Assembly: GCA_016715885.1 (NCBI GenBank)
Contig: JADJXL010000016.1
Coordinates: 459,994 to 523,993 of the forward strand
DNA length: 64,000 nt
Reading direction: 5' to 3'
Source: Polyangiaceae bacterium
Lineage (GTDB): Bacteria > Myxococcota_A > Polyangia > Polyangiales > Polyangiaceae
Below the pieces are notes generated by a model. It made no database searches. It was not told the origin of the DNA and saw only the letters and a program-made list of their open reading frames with translations. Of the stretch, positions 8,049-16,840 are shown piece after piece (position 1 is the first letter of the stretch; each line of letters begins with the position of its first letter). Both the position numbers and the translations under genes were made by a program.

Positions 8049-10061
8049 TCAGAGCTCGATACCCAGCTTCGCGAGCGCTCTTTCCAATCTCTCGAGCCTT
8101 GTTTGTTGCGTTTCGAGCTGTGCCTGTTGCGTTTCGATGATTTTTTGCTGATCCTTGACGGCCTCGACGAGAACGGCATTGAGCTGTGTGACGTCCAGTG
8201 ATTTGTATCCGTCGTCATCGGTGGCGACGGCCTCAGGACAAACCTTTTCGACTTCCTGCGCGACGAGCCCCAGGCGCCGGTCGGCCGATGATGTTGCGGC
8301 TGCGGCATTGCCCTCGAGGGGTCCCATGGGTAGCCCGACATCGCCGTCTTCAGGGTCGTCGTCGACGTCTGTGCGAAGATCCATGTCCTTCAGGCGGAAG
8401 CTCACGCCTTGCATGTGCAGGACTTTGTCGAGTGCGCCACGTATCGGTTCGACGGCTTCCTTGAAACGTGCGTCGGATCGATAATAATACGAGTTTGACG
8501 TGACGCCGCCAAATACGATCATTTGGTCGGGATGGACGACGACGACGTCGCGGCTTCTGGTCTTGGTCCAGGTTCCCTGAATGTTGGCCGGCCATGACGA
8601 CCCTTCGTACCTGAAGCGCAGCCGCCGGTTTCCCCAAGAAAGAATGGCATCCCCAGGCGAGCCAGTGACCACGCGCAATGCGCAGAAGTGGTTACCATTT
8701 TGAATGGTGACGCCATAACGTCCACCGTATGCGCTGGCAGGCCCCTGACCAATGGCAATGTATTTGCCGGGCCCAGTGAATGTAGGATTGGGCGTTGCGG
8801 AATGGCCAAAAAAGCCGCCAGTGATCGATGTAATGCTAGACGTGGGGTTTTCGTTGGGCGGTGATAGTGGTGGCCATAACCGGGGCCGCCACGGGTGATG
8901 GTAATGGCCATGGTGATGGTGGTGATGGCCATGGTGATGGTGGTGATGATGGCCATGATGATGGTGATGGCCATGGTGATGGTGGTGGTGATGGCCATGA
9001 TGATGGTGGTGATGATGATGGCCATGGTGATGGTGGTGCCAGAGCCACCAAGGTGGAAACCACCACGGCCGACGCGGTCCCGTCGCACCTGTTGCTCCTC
9101 TCGACCCCGTAGCGCCCGTGGCCCCCGTTTGCCCGGTAGCGCCCGTGGCCCCCGTTTGCCCGGTAGCGCCCGTGGCCCCCGTTTGCCCGGTAGCGCCCGT
9201 GGCCCCCGTTTGCCCCGTAGCGCCCGTGGCCCCCGTTTGCCCCGTAGCGCCCGTGGCCCCCGTCTGCCCCGTAGCGCCGGTAGCCCCCGTTGCTCCTGTG
9301 GCACCCGTGGCGCCTGTCGGTCCTGGTTTGAACGGGTTGTATTGATGAATATGATTGACCCCGGAGCCACCGGCATTGTTGACGTCTTTGAAAAAAATCC
9401 CGGTGGTTGTCGACTTCGCCACGTAATCAATATCAAGTCTGCCCAGAAGCTTGACGTTTTTATTCACCGTCAAATCGCTGTGAACTGTGACATGTTCATC
9501 TGCCACGATCGCTTCGATTAGCTTGGGCGTACCTCCAGCGCCAGTACCTTGGACTGCAAGCTTGGTCGTAACTAATGCAGTCTCGATTTTTCCGAGTGGT
9601 ATCAACGCACTGTCTTCGACATCCAATGTGACTACGCTGGTTTGTCCGTTGACGCGTAAACTATAGGGGTGCCCGAGCTTGTACACGGGAGGCAAATTGG
9701 GGTTGTCAGCACCCACCACGAGATCCGGCAGCGCAATCGGTTGCTTGCTCGTATCCGGGTGCCGCATGATTTTACCGGTACCGAGAACGAAAAGCTTTCG
9801 GTCCGCATTGCTAGGATGATTGATAGGATTGAGCAACCCGACGTCTTCGTTAAGGTCGAATCCAACACCCAAAGACTGGCCTACTGTGACCGATGGCGCA
9901 TACGTCATGCCAACGCCGTCGGGATCGAAGGATACTCCCAACGCCCATTTCGCACGATCCAAGATCGCCGGATCCTCCGTAATGGCGCCTTGTGTTAGGT
10001 TGACAATGCCGCCGGGTGCGGTGTAGTTGAAAAAGAATGGGTAGTACGTTGCTAGCGCCAT
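8049..10061 (-). CDS. Collagen-like / polyhistidine fibre protein with S74 C-terminal chaperone
   Basis: A 670-residue protein. Residues about 1-245 form a beta-rich, tail-fibre-like region. Residues 247-329 are a collagen-like Gly-X-Y tract built from GATGATGQT units with six GQT copies. Residues 342-389 are a 48-residue block with 41 histidines broken only by Gly and one Tyr, flanked by Trp/Pro-rich stretches (WWFPPWWLW and PWRPRLW). After a further beta region, residues about 535-640 are a peptidase S74 intramolecular chaperone (SDARFKEAVEPI, LGLVAQEVEKVCPEAV), which in phage fibres drives trimerisation then cleaves itself off; residues about 636-668 are a Gln/Leu coiled coil. It is the last gene of the minus-strand run after VgrG and the small partner. 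A trimeric, metal-binding extracellular fibre is inferred. Confidence 0.8.
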   Translation of the reverse strand: MALATYYPFFFNYTAPGGIVNLTQGAITEDPAILDRAKWALGVSFDPDGVGMTYAPSVTVGQSLGVGFDLNEDVGLLNPINHPSNADRKLFVLGTGKIMRHPDTSKQPIALPDLVVGADNPNLPPVYKLGHPYSLRVNGQTSVVTLDVEDSALIPLGKIETALVTTKLAVQGTGAGGTPKLIEAIVADEHVTVHSDLTVNKNVKLLGRLDIDYVAKSTTTGIFFKDVNNAGGSGVNHIHQYNPFKPGPTGATGATGATGATGATGQTGATGATGQTGATGATGQTGATGATGQTGATGATGQTGATGATGQTGATGATGSRGATGATGPRRPWWFPPWWLWHHHHHGHHHHHHHHGHHHHHHHGHHHHHGHHHHHHHGHHHHHHGHYHHPWRPRLWPPLSPPNENPTSSITSITGGFFGHSATPNPTFTGPGKYIAIGQGPASAYGGRYGVTIQNGNHFCALRVVTGSPGDAILSWGNRRLRFRYEGSSWPANIQGTWTKTRSRDVVVVHPDQMIVFGGVTSNSYYYRSDARFKEAVEPIRGALDKVLHMQGVSFRLKDMDLRTDVDDDPEDGDVGLPMGPLEGNAAAATSSADRRLGLVAQEVEKVCPEAVATDDDGYKSLDVTQLNAVLVEAVKDQQKIIETQQAQLETQQTRLERLERALAKLGIEL
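8895..9038 (-). repeat. Histidine-codon repeat block (41 His in 48 codons)
   Basis: Within the fibre gene, CAC/CAT codons alternate with occasional GGC to give blocks of 5, 8, 7, 5, 7 and 6 histidines. On the plus strand this reads as repeated ATGGTGATGG units. The tract is prone to slippage, so its exact length may vary. Confidence 0.9.
9075..9323 (-). repeat. 27-bp minisatellite encoding collagen-like GATGATGQT units
   Basis: Near-identical 27-bp units encode Gly-Ala-Thr-Gly-Ala-Thr-Gly-Gln-Thr; six glutamine-marked copies are seen, with simpler GAT repeats at both ends. Nucleotide identity is high between copies, which suggests recent expansion. Confidence 0.9.
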
Positions 10062-10077
10062 GTCTCAACTCCTTCGA

Positions 10078-10680
10078 CTACCGTGCCAAATCCTTCACTG
10101 GCACACCGATTCGCAAGAGTCCGCCTTCGAGAATTCGCTGGTTCTCTGCGGCCACACCATATCGTACCGTCAAACTCGCACCGCTGTCGGGATCCGCCGG
10201 TCCAAACCGAAGCGGCCCATGCTCCTCGCTCAAGTACCCCACCGAAAATACCACACCCGAAGCCACGCCAAACAGCTCCTCACGCGGTTTGTCGAACTCC
10301 TCCGGCTCGAGCAAGTACGGAAGCTCCAACTTGACCGGCAACGATAGCGTGAAACGTTCACTGAACGCTTTGCGCGGAAGAACTTCCGTGGCAAAAGGCA
10401 CTTCGGGCACGACCACATCGATATCGTCGGGCATGAGCCAAAGACGTTTGGTAATGTGCAAAATGCCTTCTGGATCGACGTAAGTGTAGACCCGTCCAGG
10501 CACCCCCCGAAGCGTGTCCTCGTCGAATTGTGGCAATGGCGTTAGTAGCAAAATCGGCCATTCCAGGCCGTTCGTCACGCGGTAACGGACCTCCATCGAC
10601 GCCCGATCCATCTTGCCTATCGCCGTCTCGAGACGAACTTGTCCGTCGTCCACCGTGCCGCCCTCGCTCGTTGCAATCAC
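10078..10680 (-). CDS. Conserved hypothetical protein coupled to VgrG
   Basis: A 200-residue soluble protein starting at GTG 10680, which overlaps the VgrG stop by four bases (GTGA), so the two are translationally coupled. It is beta-rich and has no recognised motif or signal peptide; landmarks are GKMDRASMEVRYRVTNGLEWP near the N-terminus and EEHGPLRFGPADPD near the C-terminus. Position between VgrG and the fibre gene suggests an effector adaptor, an immunity protein for the VgrG C-terminal domain, or a structural accessory. I cannot decide between these from sequence alone. Confidence 0.6.
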   Translation of the reverse strand: MIATSEGGTVDDGQVRLETAIGKMDRASMEVRYRVTNGLEWPILLLTPLPQFDEDTLRGVPGRVYTYVDPEGILHITKRLWLMPDDIDVVVPEVPFATEVLPRKAFSERFTLSLPVKLELPYLLEPEEFDKPREELFGVASGVVFSVGYLSEEHGPLRFGPADPDSGASLTVRYGVAAENQRILEGGLLRIGVPVKDLAR

Positions 10681-12992
10681 ACGCTGTCCTGCAGCGGCAA
10701 ACCCAAGTTCTTACGCAGCCTGTTCGCGCTCGGCCGCAATCTCGAATACGGCGCCAAACCAAGGGCCTTCAACAATTGATTGCTCACGCCCCCCGTCGTA
10801 CCCACCTCGCGTTGGCCGACAGCGTTGTACCACGCATTGACGAGCGCGTGGCCAAGCACGACGTCGGGCGTTTGTCCCTTGGGTGCGAAGGCCGGATTGT
10901 GCGCAATCATCGAGCTCGATCCACGCCCTGCCACGCCGGCCGCTTGCCACGATGCATTTGGGGGATCCATCGGGTACGTAATCGTATTTTTCAACTTCGT
11001 CTCGATGATGACGGCAACCTCGCCGCTCTTCGCTATCTTCTTCATCACCGCGCGCCCCGTACGCGTCGCTTTCAATCGATCCAGCGCCGCCCGCACCCGC
11101 TCGCGAAACGCTGGATACCCCCGCATGGCGATACCAACCGCGTACTCCTCCACCGCGATCTCCCCCGGAACGTGCGGAATCGGTGGAAATTGCTTGGGCG
11201 GTTCGACCTTGCCCTTCTTGTTCTTCGGCACCGACGGGTTCATCTCCGTCAGCGGACCGCCATGCGTGACGATGCGTTTGTCCCCCTTGATGATCACATC
11301 CCCCTGTGCTTCAAGTGAGATGTTTTCCCCGTCGAGAACGATCGTCGCTTTGCCCGTGGTCAACTCGAGACGTTCGCCGACTTCGATGATGCGCGTCTTG
11401 CCCGTGAGCTCGCGTTCGTCAATCTTGACAATCTTTTCGAGGTTTCTTTCGGCCTGGATCGACAGCACTTCGCGCCCTCGCGCATCCTCGAACTTGATCT
11501 CGTTGTAGCCGTTTGCGCCAGGCGTCGATGCGCTCTTCCAACCGCTCACACTCTTGTTCTCCGGGAGCTTGTACGGAACGGGCGACGTCGCGTTGTAGAG
11601 CCGACCCACGATCACCGGGTGGTCTGGATTCCCGCCCAAAAACGCCACGAGCACCTCCTGGCCTACGCGAGGAATCGCAATCATCCCAAAGCCTGTGCCT
11701 GCCCAGCTTTGGCTCACACGTACCCAGCACGAGCTCTTGTCGCTGAAGTCGGCGTAACGGTCCCAATGAAACTGAACGCGAACACGCGCGAACTCGTCCG
11801 TGTGGATCTCTTCGCCCTTGGGACCTACGACGACGGCACTCTCCACACCTTGTATTTTCGGCTTCGGCGTTACTTGCGGAGGTCGATACGCCGCGTCTGC
11901 AAAAAATGCCTTACCGCGCATGGTCCATTCGCTTGTGGAAGTCCCCTCCATCGACAGCTCAGTCACAAGCAAGCGTCGTTGCGGCCCAAGATCCGAGCGA
12001 GAGTGTCCCTTCGTCGAAAAGATCACGCCAGGATGTAGATCGAGCACGTTCGTGCGGAATGAAACGATTCGCCGCGAGATACGTAACCCTTCGAGCCGTC
12101 GCTCCGCCAGGTGTGCCCCCGCATCGTCAGCATGTCGTGCAACACCCTTGTCGTCTGCCGCGGGCGTATCCCCACCCTTGCCGCCCTCGACGAGAAATGC
12201 CCCCGGTGCGTACACGTGATGCTCGAGCAGATGTTCGGGTGCAGGTACGGTGGACTGCCCTTGAAGCTTGTGCTCCATGCGCCTGCGGAAGTCATGATCA
12301 CGAATCGTGACGCGACCCGTTCGAACCTCCTGCGCGAGATGCAGCTCCGTTACGTACTCGTGCTCGGCCGCGTCGTTGGGGTTGTCGACGTAGCGCAGGG
12401 GGCACCCTTGACGTAGGTCGCCGCGATCAGGGCGTTCGTGAAGCACGAGCTTTCCCGCAGTGTCGTCGTCCGCATCGCGAAAGTAGAAGCCGATGCCCGC
12501 TTCCTCGAGCATACGGCGGAAGAAGTCGTAGTCAGTCTCGCCGTATTGCACGCGCAGCTCGAGCTTTGGATGGATGCTGCGATCGACGATCCACGTGTGA
12601 TCGATGCGCCATTCGCCAAGAAGTTGATCGATGATCTCCGGGATCGAAAGATGCTGGAACGTGCGGTGGTTCTTGCGTTGCGTAAGTTGCCACAGCGTAG
12701 GCACGATTCGGATGCGATACGTCGATAGGCCCGTCGTCTCGGTCGCGATTTGTTCGATGTGTGAACACAGACCCGCAAGCCGACGTCCCTCGCGCGCGAG
12801 GTGAAGCGTACCGGATGCGACGTAGAGCGCAGCGGGCTTGCCGACGATCGCATCGAAGTCGACGTCTTCGTTGGAGGACAAAGCAACAACTATGACCTCA
12901 AACAGATCGAAGATGTGCTCGATGGTCTTGAAGTGACGAACGGAAAGGAGTTCTCGCCGGAGGCAAACCAGAGGTCGAGGACGGCCATGCAT
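10677..12992 (-). CDS. vgrG: VgrG spike protein with C-terminal M91-like domain
   Basis: The type VI secretion tip protein: a phage gp27/gp5-like body (about residues 20-590; SWAGTGFGMIAIPRVGQEVLVAFL is the gp5 OB-fold signature) with a beta-helix, then a C-terminal extension of about 170 residues. The extension resembles M91 (NleD-like) metallopeptidases, including PYSRLRPSANRLRKNLGLP near the end, but the expected HExxH reads HALVN (residues 715-719). The open frame runs from 12992, yet the first residues look foreign; ATG 12988 in another frame gives MAVLDLWFASGENS, the usual VgrG N-terminus, and joining the frames needs one extra C near 12950. I take 12988 as the native start and the shift as a likely homopolymer error. 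Confidence 0.9.
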   Translation of the reverse strand: MHGRPRPLVCLRRELLSVRHFKTIEHIFDLFEVIVVALSSNEDVDFDAIVGKPAALYVASGTLHLAREGRRLAGLCSHIEQIATETTGLSTYRIRIVPTLWQLTQRKNHRTFQHLSIPEIIDQLLGEWRIDHTWIVDRSIHPKLELRVQYGETDYDFFRRMLEEAGIGFYFRDADDDTAGKLVLHERPDRGDLRQGCPLRYVDNPNDAAEHEYVTELHLAQEVRTGRVTIRDHDFRRRMEHKLQGQSTVPAPEHLLEHHVYAPGAFLVEGGKGGDTPAADDKGVARHADDAGAHLAERRLEGLRISRRIVSFRTNVLDLHPGVIFSTKGHSRSDLGPQRRLLVTELSMEGTSTSEWTMRGKAFFADAAYRPPQVTPKPKIQGVESAVVVGPKGEEIHTDEFARVRVQFHWDRYADFSDKSSCWVRVSQSWAGTGFGMIAIPRVGQEVLVAFLGGNPDHPVIVGRLYNATSPVPYKLPENKSVSGWKSASTPGANGYNEIKFEDARGREVLSIQAERNLEKIVKIDERELTGKTRIIEVGERLELTTGKATIVLDGENISLEAQGDVIIKGDKRIVTHGGPLTEMNPSVPKNKKGKVEPPKQFPPIPHVPGEIAVEEYAVGIAMRGYPAFRERVRAALDRLKATRTGRAVMKKIAKSGEVAVIIETKLKNTITYPMDPPNASWQAAGVAGRGSSSMIAHNPAFAPKGQTPDVVLGHALVNAWYNAVGQREVGTTGGVSNQLLKALGLAPYSRLRPSANRLRKNLGLPLQDSV

Positions 12993-13148
12993 CCATCCTA
13001 CTGCGAATGCGCCATGAAAAACCAGTAGCTTTCAGATCGTGGCTACCTTGATACTCGCAGTTGCCGCTTTTCTTGCCTTTCGACGTCATACATATTGCGT
13101 ATTGACATCGACCGGTTGATCGCTGGGGCGACGCCAACGAGCTACAAC

Positions 13149-14348
13149 TCAAAACGAATCCTCGGGCGGTGGCGCGAGCACATCAACGTCACGCGTTTCG
13201 TACCAACCTCGACCCCATCGAGCATACAGGCGCGTGAAATACCGCTCGTACAGCGGAGCTACGGCTTCGAACGAATAGCGTGCGAGTGCCCGCTCGCGGA
13301 TCGCAAGACGCGCTTCCGGCGACAGATGTCGTGCGCGCTCAGCCGCATCGATGAACTCGCGATGCGAGGCACAACGCCACGACGCTTCGACTGTCTCGAC
13401 GAATGCACCGTGGTCCGTCGTGATCGCTGGTGCACCAGACAACTGCGTCTCGACTGCGACACCACCGAAAGGTTCACGATAGTGCGTCGGGACAAACGTT
13501 GCGGTTTCAAGCCATCAGCGTGCCACGTTCCTCGATGGACGCATGGCCGTAGTGATGAACATGTGGCGGGAGCCCTCCTGGGTCGCCTTGACCAACGAGA
13601 ACAAGGCGTGCATTGATCGCGGCAGTGACGTCGACCGCAACGTTCCAGCCTTTGGATGGAATGAGGCGCCCGACGAATAAGTAGTAGGGATGGGCCAACG
13701 CGGTCTGAAGCTTGGAGCGCGTGGACTGCGGGAGGTTCGAATGCAGTTCGTCGCGCTTGTCCCACTCGACGCACGATGGAGGCGAGTCACGACGATCGAA
13801 GTAGTTTGGCACGACGGCATCGTCATTGTCCTCATTGGTGTCGTCGTGGCGGCCATGCCACCACTCGCGGTGCGCGTGTGACTCGAACACGCGATAGCGT
13901 GAAAACGTCCGTAGTATCCGATGCCGTACTCCACCATCATCGGTCCAATCGGCGTACCCGAATAGCTTCCTGGAAACGCATTGCCAATCGATTGATGGCA
14001 GTTCCCGGCAAGGGTCAAGATGAAGTCACCCCGCCGCATACGCCCTCCAAGCTCCGGTATCACTCTCTCCCTGAATACCTGCCAATACGGCATCCTTGGA
14101 TCCCAGTCGACGTCGTAGAGCCGCGACTTGTCGTGAGCACCGAACCAGCCTGCCCGTTCTTCTTCGCGGAAAATCTCAACGTGTTCACATGGTACGGCGG
14201 AGCCTTCGTTCCCGTAATGAATGCACGTATGTCCACGCGCCCCCATCATCTGGATGAACTTGAGGTTTTTCTGGGTGTACGCGCACGCATTGTAGTCGCG
14301 GTTTGTCGCTGTATGCGGCAGCCCTAAGACATGGAAACGAAACTTCAT
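13149..14348 (-). pseudogene. Family 4 glycosyltransferase, split by two frameshifts
   Basis: Three frames join into one protein of about 400 residues. The N-terminal part (from ATG 14348, MKFRFHVLGLPHTATNRDY) runs to GYYGRF; one extra T in the T4 run at about 13902-13905 continues it as SRYRVFESHAHREWW. The middle part holds the GT4 signature PYYLFVGRLIPSKGW and ends at GTLMA; removing one base near 13509 continues it as ETATFVPTHYREPFGGVAVE, which carries the donor-binding EPFG..E motif of GT4 enzymes. The product would transfer a sugar from a nucleotide sugar to an unknown acceptor. Both shifts lie in short homopolymers, so a sequencing error is as likely as true inactivation. Confidence 0.8.
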
Positions 14349-14595
14349 GGCGAGTGTCTATGTTGGTTGGCAACAGTCCGTTGGATGGCGCTTGAAGTGC
14401 GCACGCGGATGCAATGATAGTACGTGCATCGCGGGCACCAGCACAGCATGCAGTATCGCCTCTTCGAGACACGTTAACACCGCATTCGGTCGTTTGTCGA
14501 GGTGCTCGTTTGTAGCTGGGCGTGTGACACAAATTGTCGCGGGTCGCATCAAGCGCCCTTGCCGTTCACCCACGAAGCGTGATACCCGTATCCCG

Positions 14596-16810
14596 ATGCG
14601 CCCCGTTCGATCCGCTCGACTTCCGCTACTGCTCTTCGCGTCGATTTTCGCTGCGGCTGCGTGTGCTCGCGGGCCGTCCACGGAAGCAACCGACGTTCCC
14701 GCACAAGTCCCCACGCCCAGAGACGACGCGCGATCCAATGAGCCACTCGAAGCGACGACACCCGTTTGGAGCGTCGCGTTTGCTCCATCCGAGACGACGA
14801 CGCGCGGCAAAGTGAACGGAAAAGCCTCGGTGACGGCGGCGAATGCGAAGGATGCCATTCCGACGTCGCGGCGGGTTATCAGTCGAGCGCCCATGCCCTC
14901 GCGTCGTTCAACAACCCCATTTATCGCGGATCCATTGATCGATTTCCGAGCCGACGCGGGCGAAAAAACGAGCCGTTTTTGCGGCGGTTGTCACGATATC
15001 GCACTCCTCGTCGACGGCGCCATGGACGCTCCCATCGAGCCCGACGACGTCCGCGCCCATGCGGGTATCGGATGCAAAACGTGTCACGGAATCGTATCCA
15101 CGCGCGTCGACGGCAATGGCAGCTACGAGCTCTCTGCCGAGCCGATTCCGGTTCCCGTACAAGGCGATCCCAATAGCATTGCGGTGCACAAGAAAGGTGC
15201 TGCATCGAGCGTTCTTCGGACGAACGCGCTTTGCGTATCGTGCCATCGAGCGTTTCTCCATGAAGGAACGGGCAATGCCCACTTCTTGATTGGCCAAGAC
15301 GACGTGACGCCTTGGCAACAATCGGCCTATGCGGGCTCCAGGGTGCATTTTCTCGACGAAGAAGTGCCAATGCAGGATTGTCGCGGCTGTCACATGCCAC
15401 GTGAACGCGCCGAGCGAAATGATCCCGCTGCGAAAAATGGTACGATTGCTTCGCATAGGTTTGTCGGAGCACACACATGGCTCGCGGCAATGCGCGGCGA
15501 CGAAAAGAATTTGGCGCTCGCAAAGGCGATGTTGGAAGGTGCCGCGTCCATCGATATCGCAGCCGTGATTGGCGAGGGCGGACGGCGATCGCTACCCGCC
15601 GATGGTGCACCGGTCAAACCCGGCGAGCACATCGTCATCGACGTGGCATTGCGGAAATGAACGCGTCGGACATCGTTTTCCGGGCGGCGTGATGGACGCG
15701 CAGGATACGTGGATCGAAGTGGAAGTGCGCGACGCGAAAGGTGCGCTCATTGCCGAGGCGGGGCTCGAGCATGAACGCACGGGTGACGATCCCACGGCTC
15801 ACCGATTGCGTGCGTTGCAGCTCGGCGAGGACGGCAAACCGCGTCTCGAACGGGAAACCGAGCAATTCCGGGCGCCCGTTTTCAATCACACGATGCCCCC
15901 GCGTTCGGCGCAGGTCGTCGAATATGCGCTCGACGTTCCTGTCAATGTGGTTTTCCCATTGCGCGTCGTTGCGAGGTTGCGGCATCGGACGCGCAATTTG
16001 CCCGTGCAGCGAGTCTCGTGCGAAGCCACGCGTAATGCCCGAGGCCAGGCATTTCAGCAAAACGGCGTGAAGCTCGATGCTTGCGTGCCCCAACCGATCA
16101 CCACGGTTTCCGAAGCGGAATCATGGATTGGTACGGGCGTGCCCCCGATTGCGTCGGCAATGCCGAAAAAGCCCATGTGGCGTAGGCTGTACGATCACGG
16201 CCTTGGAATGGTTGGCGCATTGCAAGAGCGTCGGGACGAAGCGGGGCCGAGCTTTTGGCGGCGCTCGAGGCGCTCGAAGGTACGACCGATCCGCGGCCGA
16301 AAGCCGTCGTCATGGGCGCCTTGGCGATGCTTGCCGGTCGTCAGGGGCGCGTGGATGAAGCATTGAAGTGGGTCGATGGCCTCTCCAAGCTCGTGCCGGA
16401 TCATCCGGCCATCGCGTATTTGCGCGGCGAAGCCTTGTCGCAGGTTTGGCGCTTCAGAACAAGCTGCGCCTTTGCTGGGTGATGCGACCGGTCGCGCGCC
16501 GTCCGACGACGCATCTTGGGTCATGTTTGCAACAGCGCGGGCGAGTGCGGGAGATCCACGCGGGGCGCTCGAAGCCGTACGTCGAGGGCTCGTCATGCAA
16601 CCTCGTGATCACGATTTGCTGCGCATTCAGGCTTTGTCGCTCGGGGCGCTCGGCGCTGCGGAAAAGGAAGTATCCGTCGCTTGGGAGGAATGGCAAAAGG
16701 TGCGTCCGGCGGACGTGATTCCGAGCATCAAGGCGAAGTGCAGCAAGAATGTGCCTGGATGCGCGCTCGAACGCAGTCCCGTGCACGTGCACGCGATGCG
16801 CATGAAGTAG
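14596..16810 (+). pseudogene. Pentaheme cytochrome c family protein with C-terminal TPR, five frameshifts
   Basis: Pieces in two or three frames join into one protein of about 738 residues. ATG 14596 begins a lipoprotein-like signal (MRPVRSARLPLLLFASIFAAAAC). Five CxxCH heme sites follow: CEGCH (14844), CGGCH (14980), CKTCH (15073), CVSCH (15232) and CRGCH (15379). Next come a beta-rich region (ERVGHRFPGGVMDAQDTWIEV) and TPR-like helices to the stop at 16810. The frame must be corrected at about 14820 (A run), 14943 (T), 15655 (A), 16243 (G) and 16445 (T); each is a one-base change in a homopolymer. The family resembles periplasmic multiheme electron carriers; the redox partner is unknown. 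Five independent one-base fixes argue for sequence error over decay, but decay is not excluded. Confidence 0.7.
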
Positions 16811-16840
16811 AAACTCTACAATGCTTGGCGGGGCGCGCGC

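Noticed and set aside
8860..9330. CRISPR-like array
   Set aside because: The repeats are in-frame codon repeats of a structural protein with no spacers.
8895..9345. Plus-strand frames rich in Met/Val or in APVCPVAP repeats
   Set aside because: They are the complement of the histidine and collagen repeats and not real proteins.
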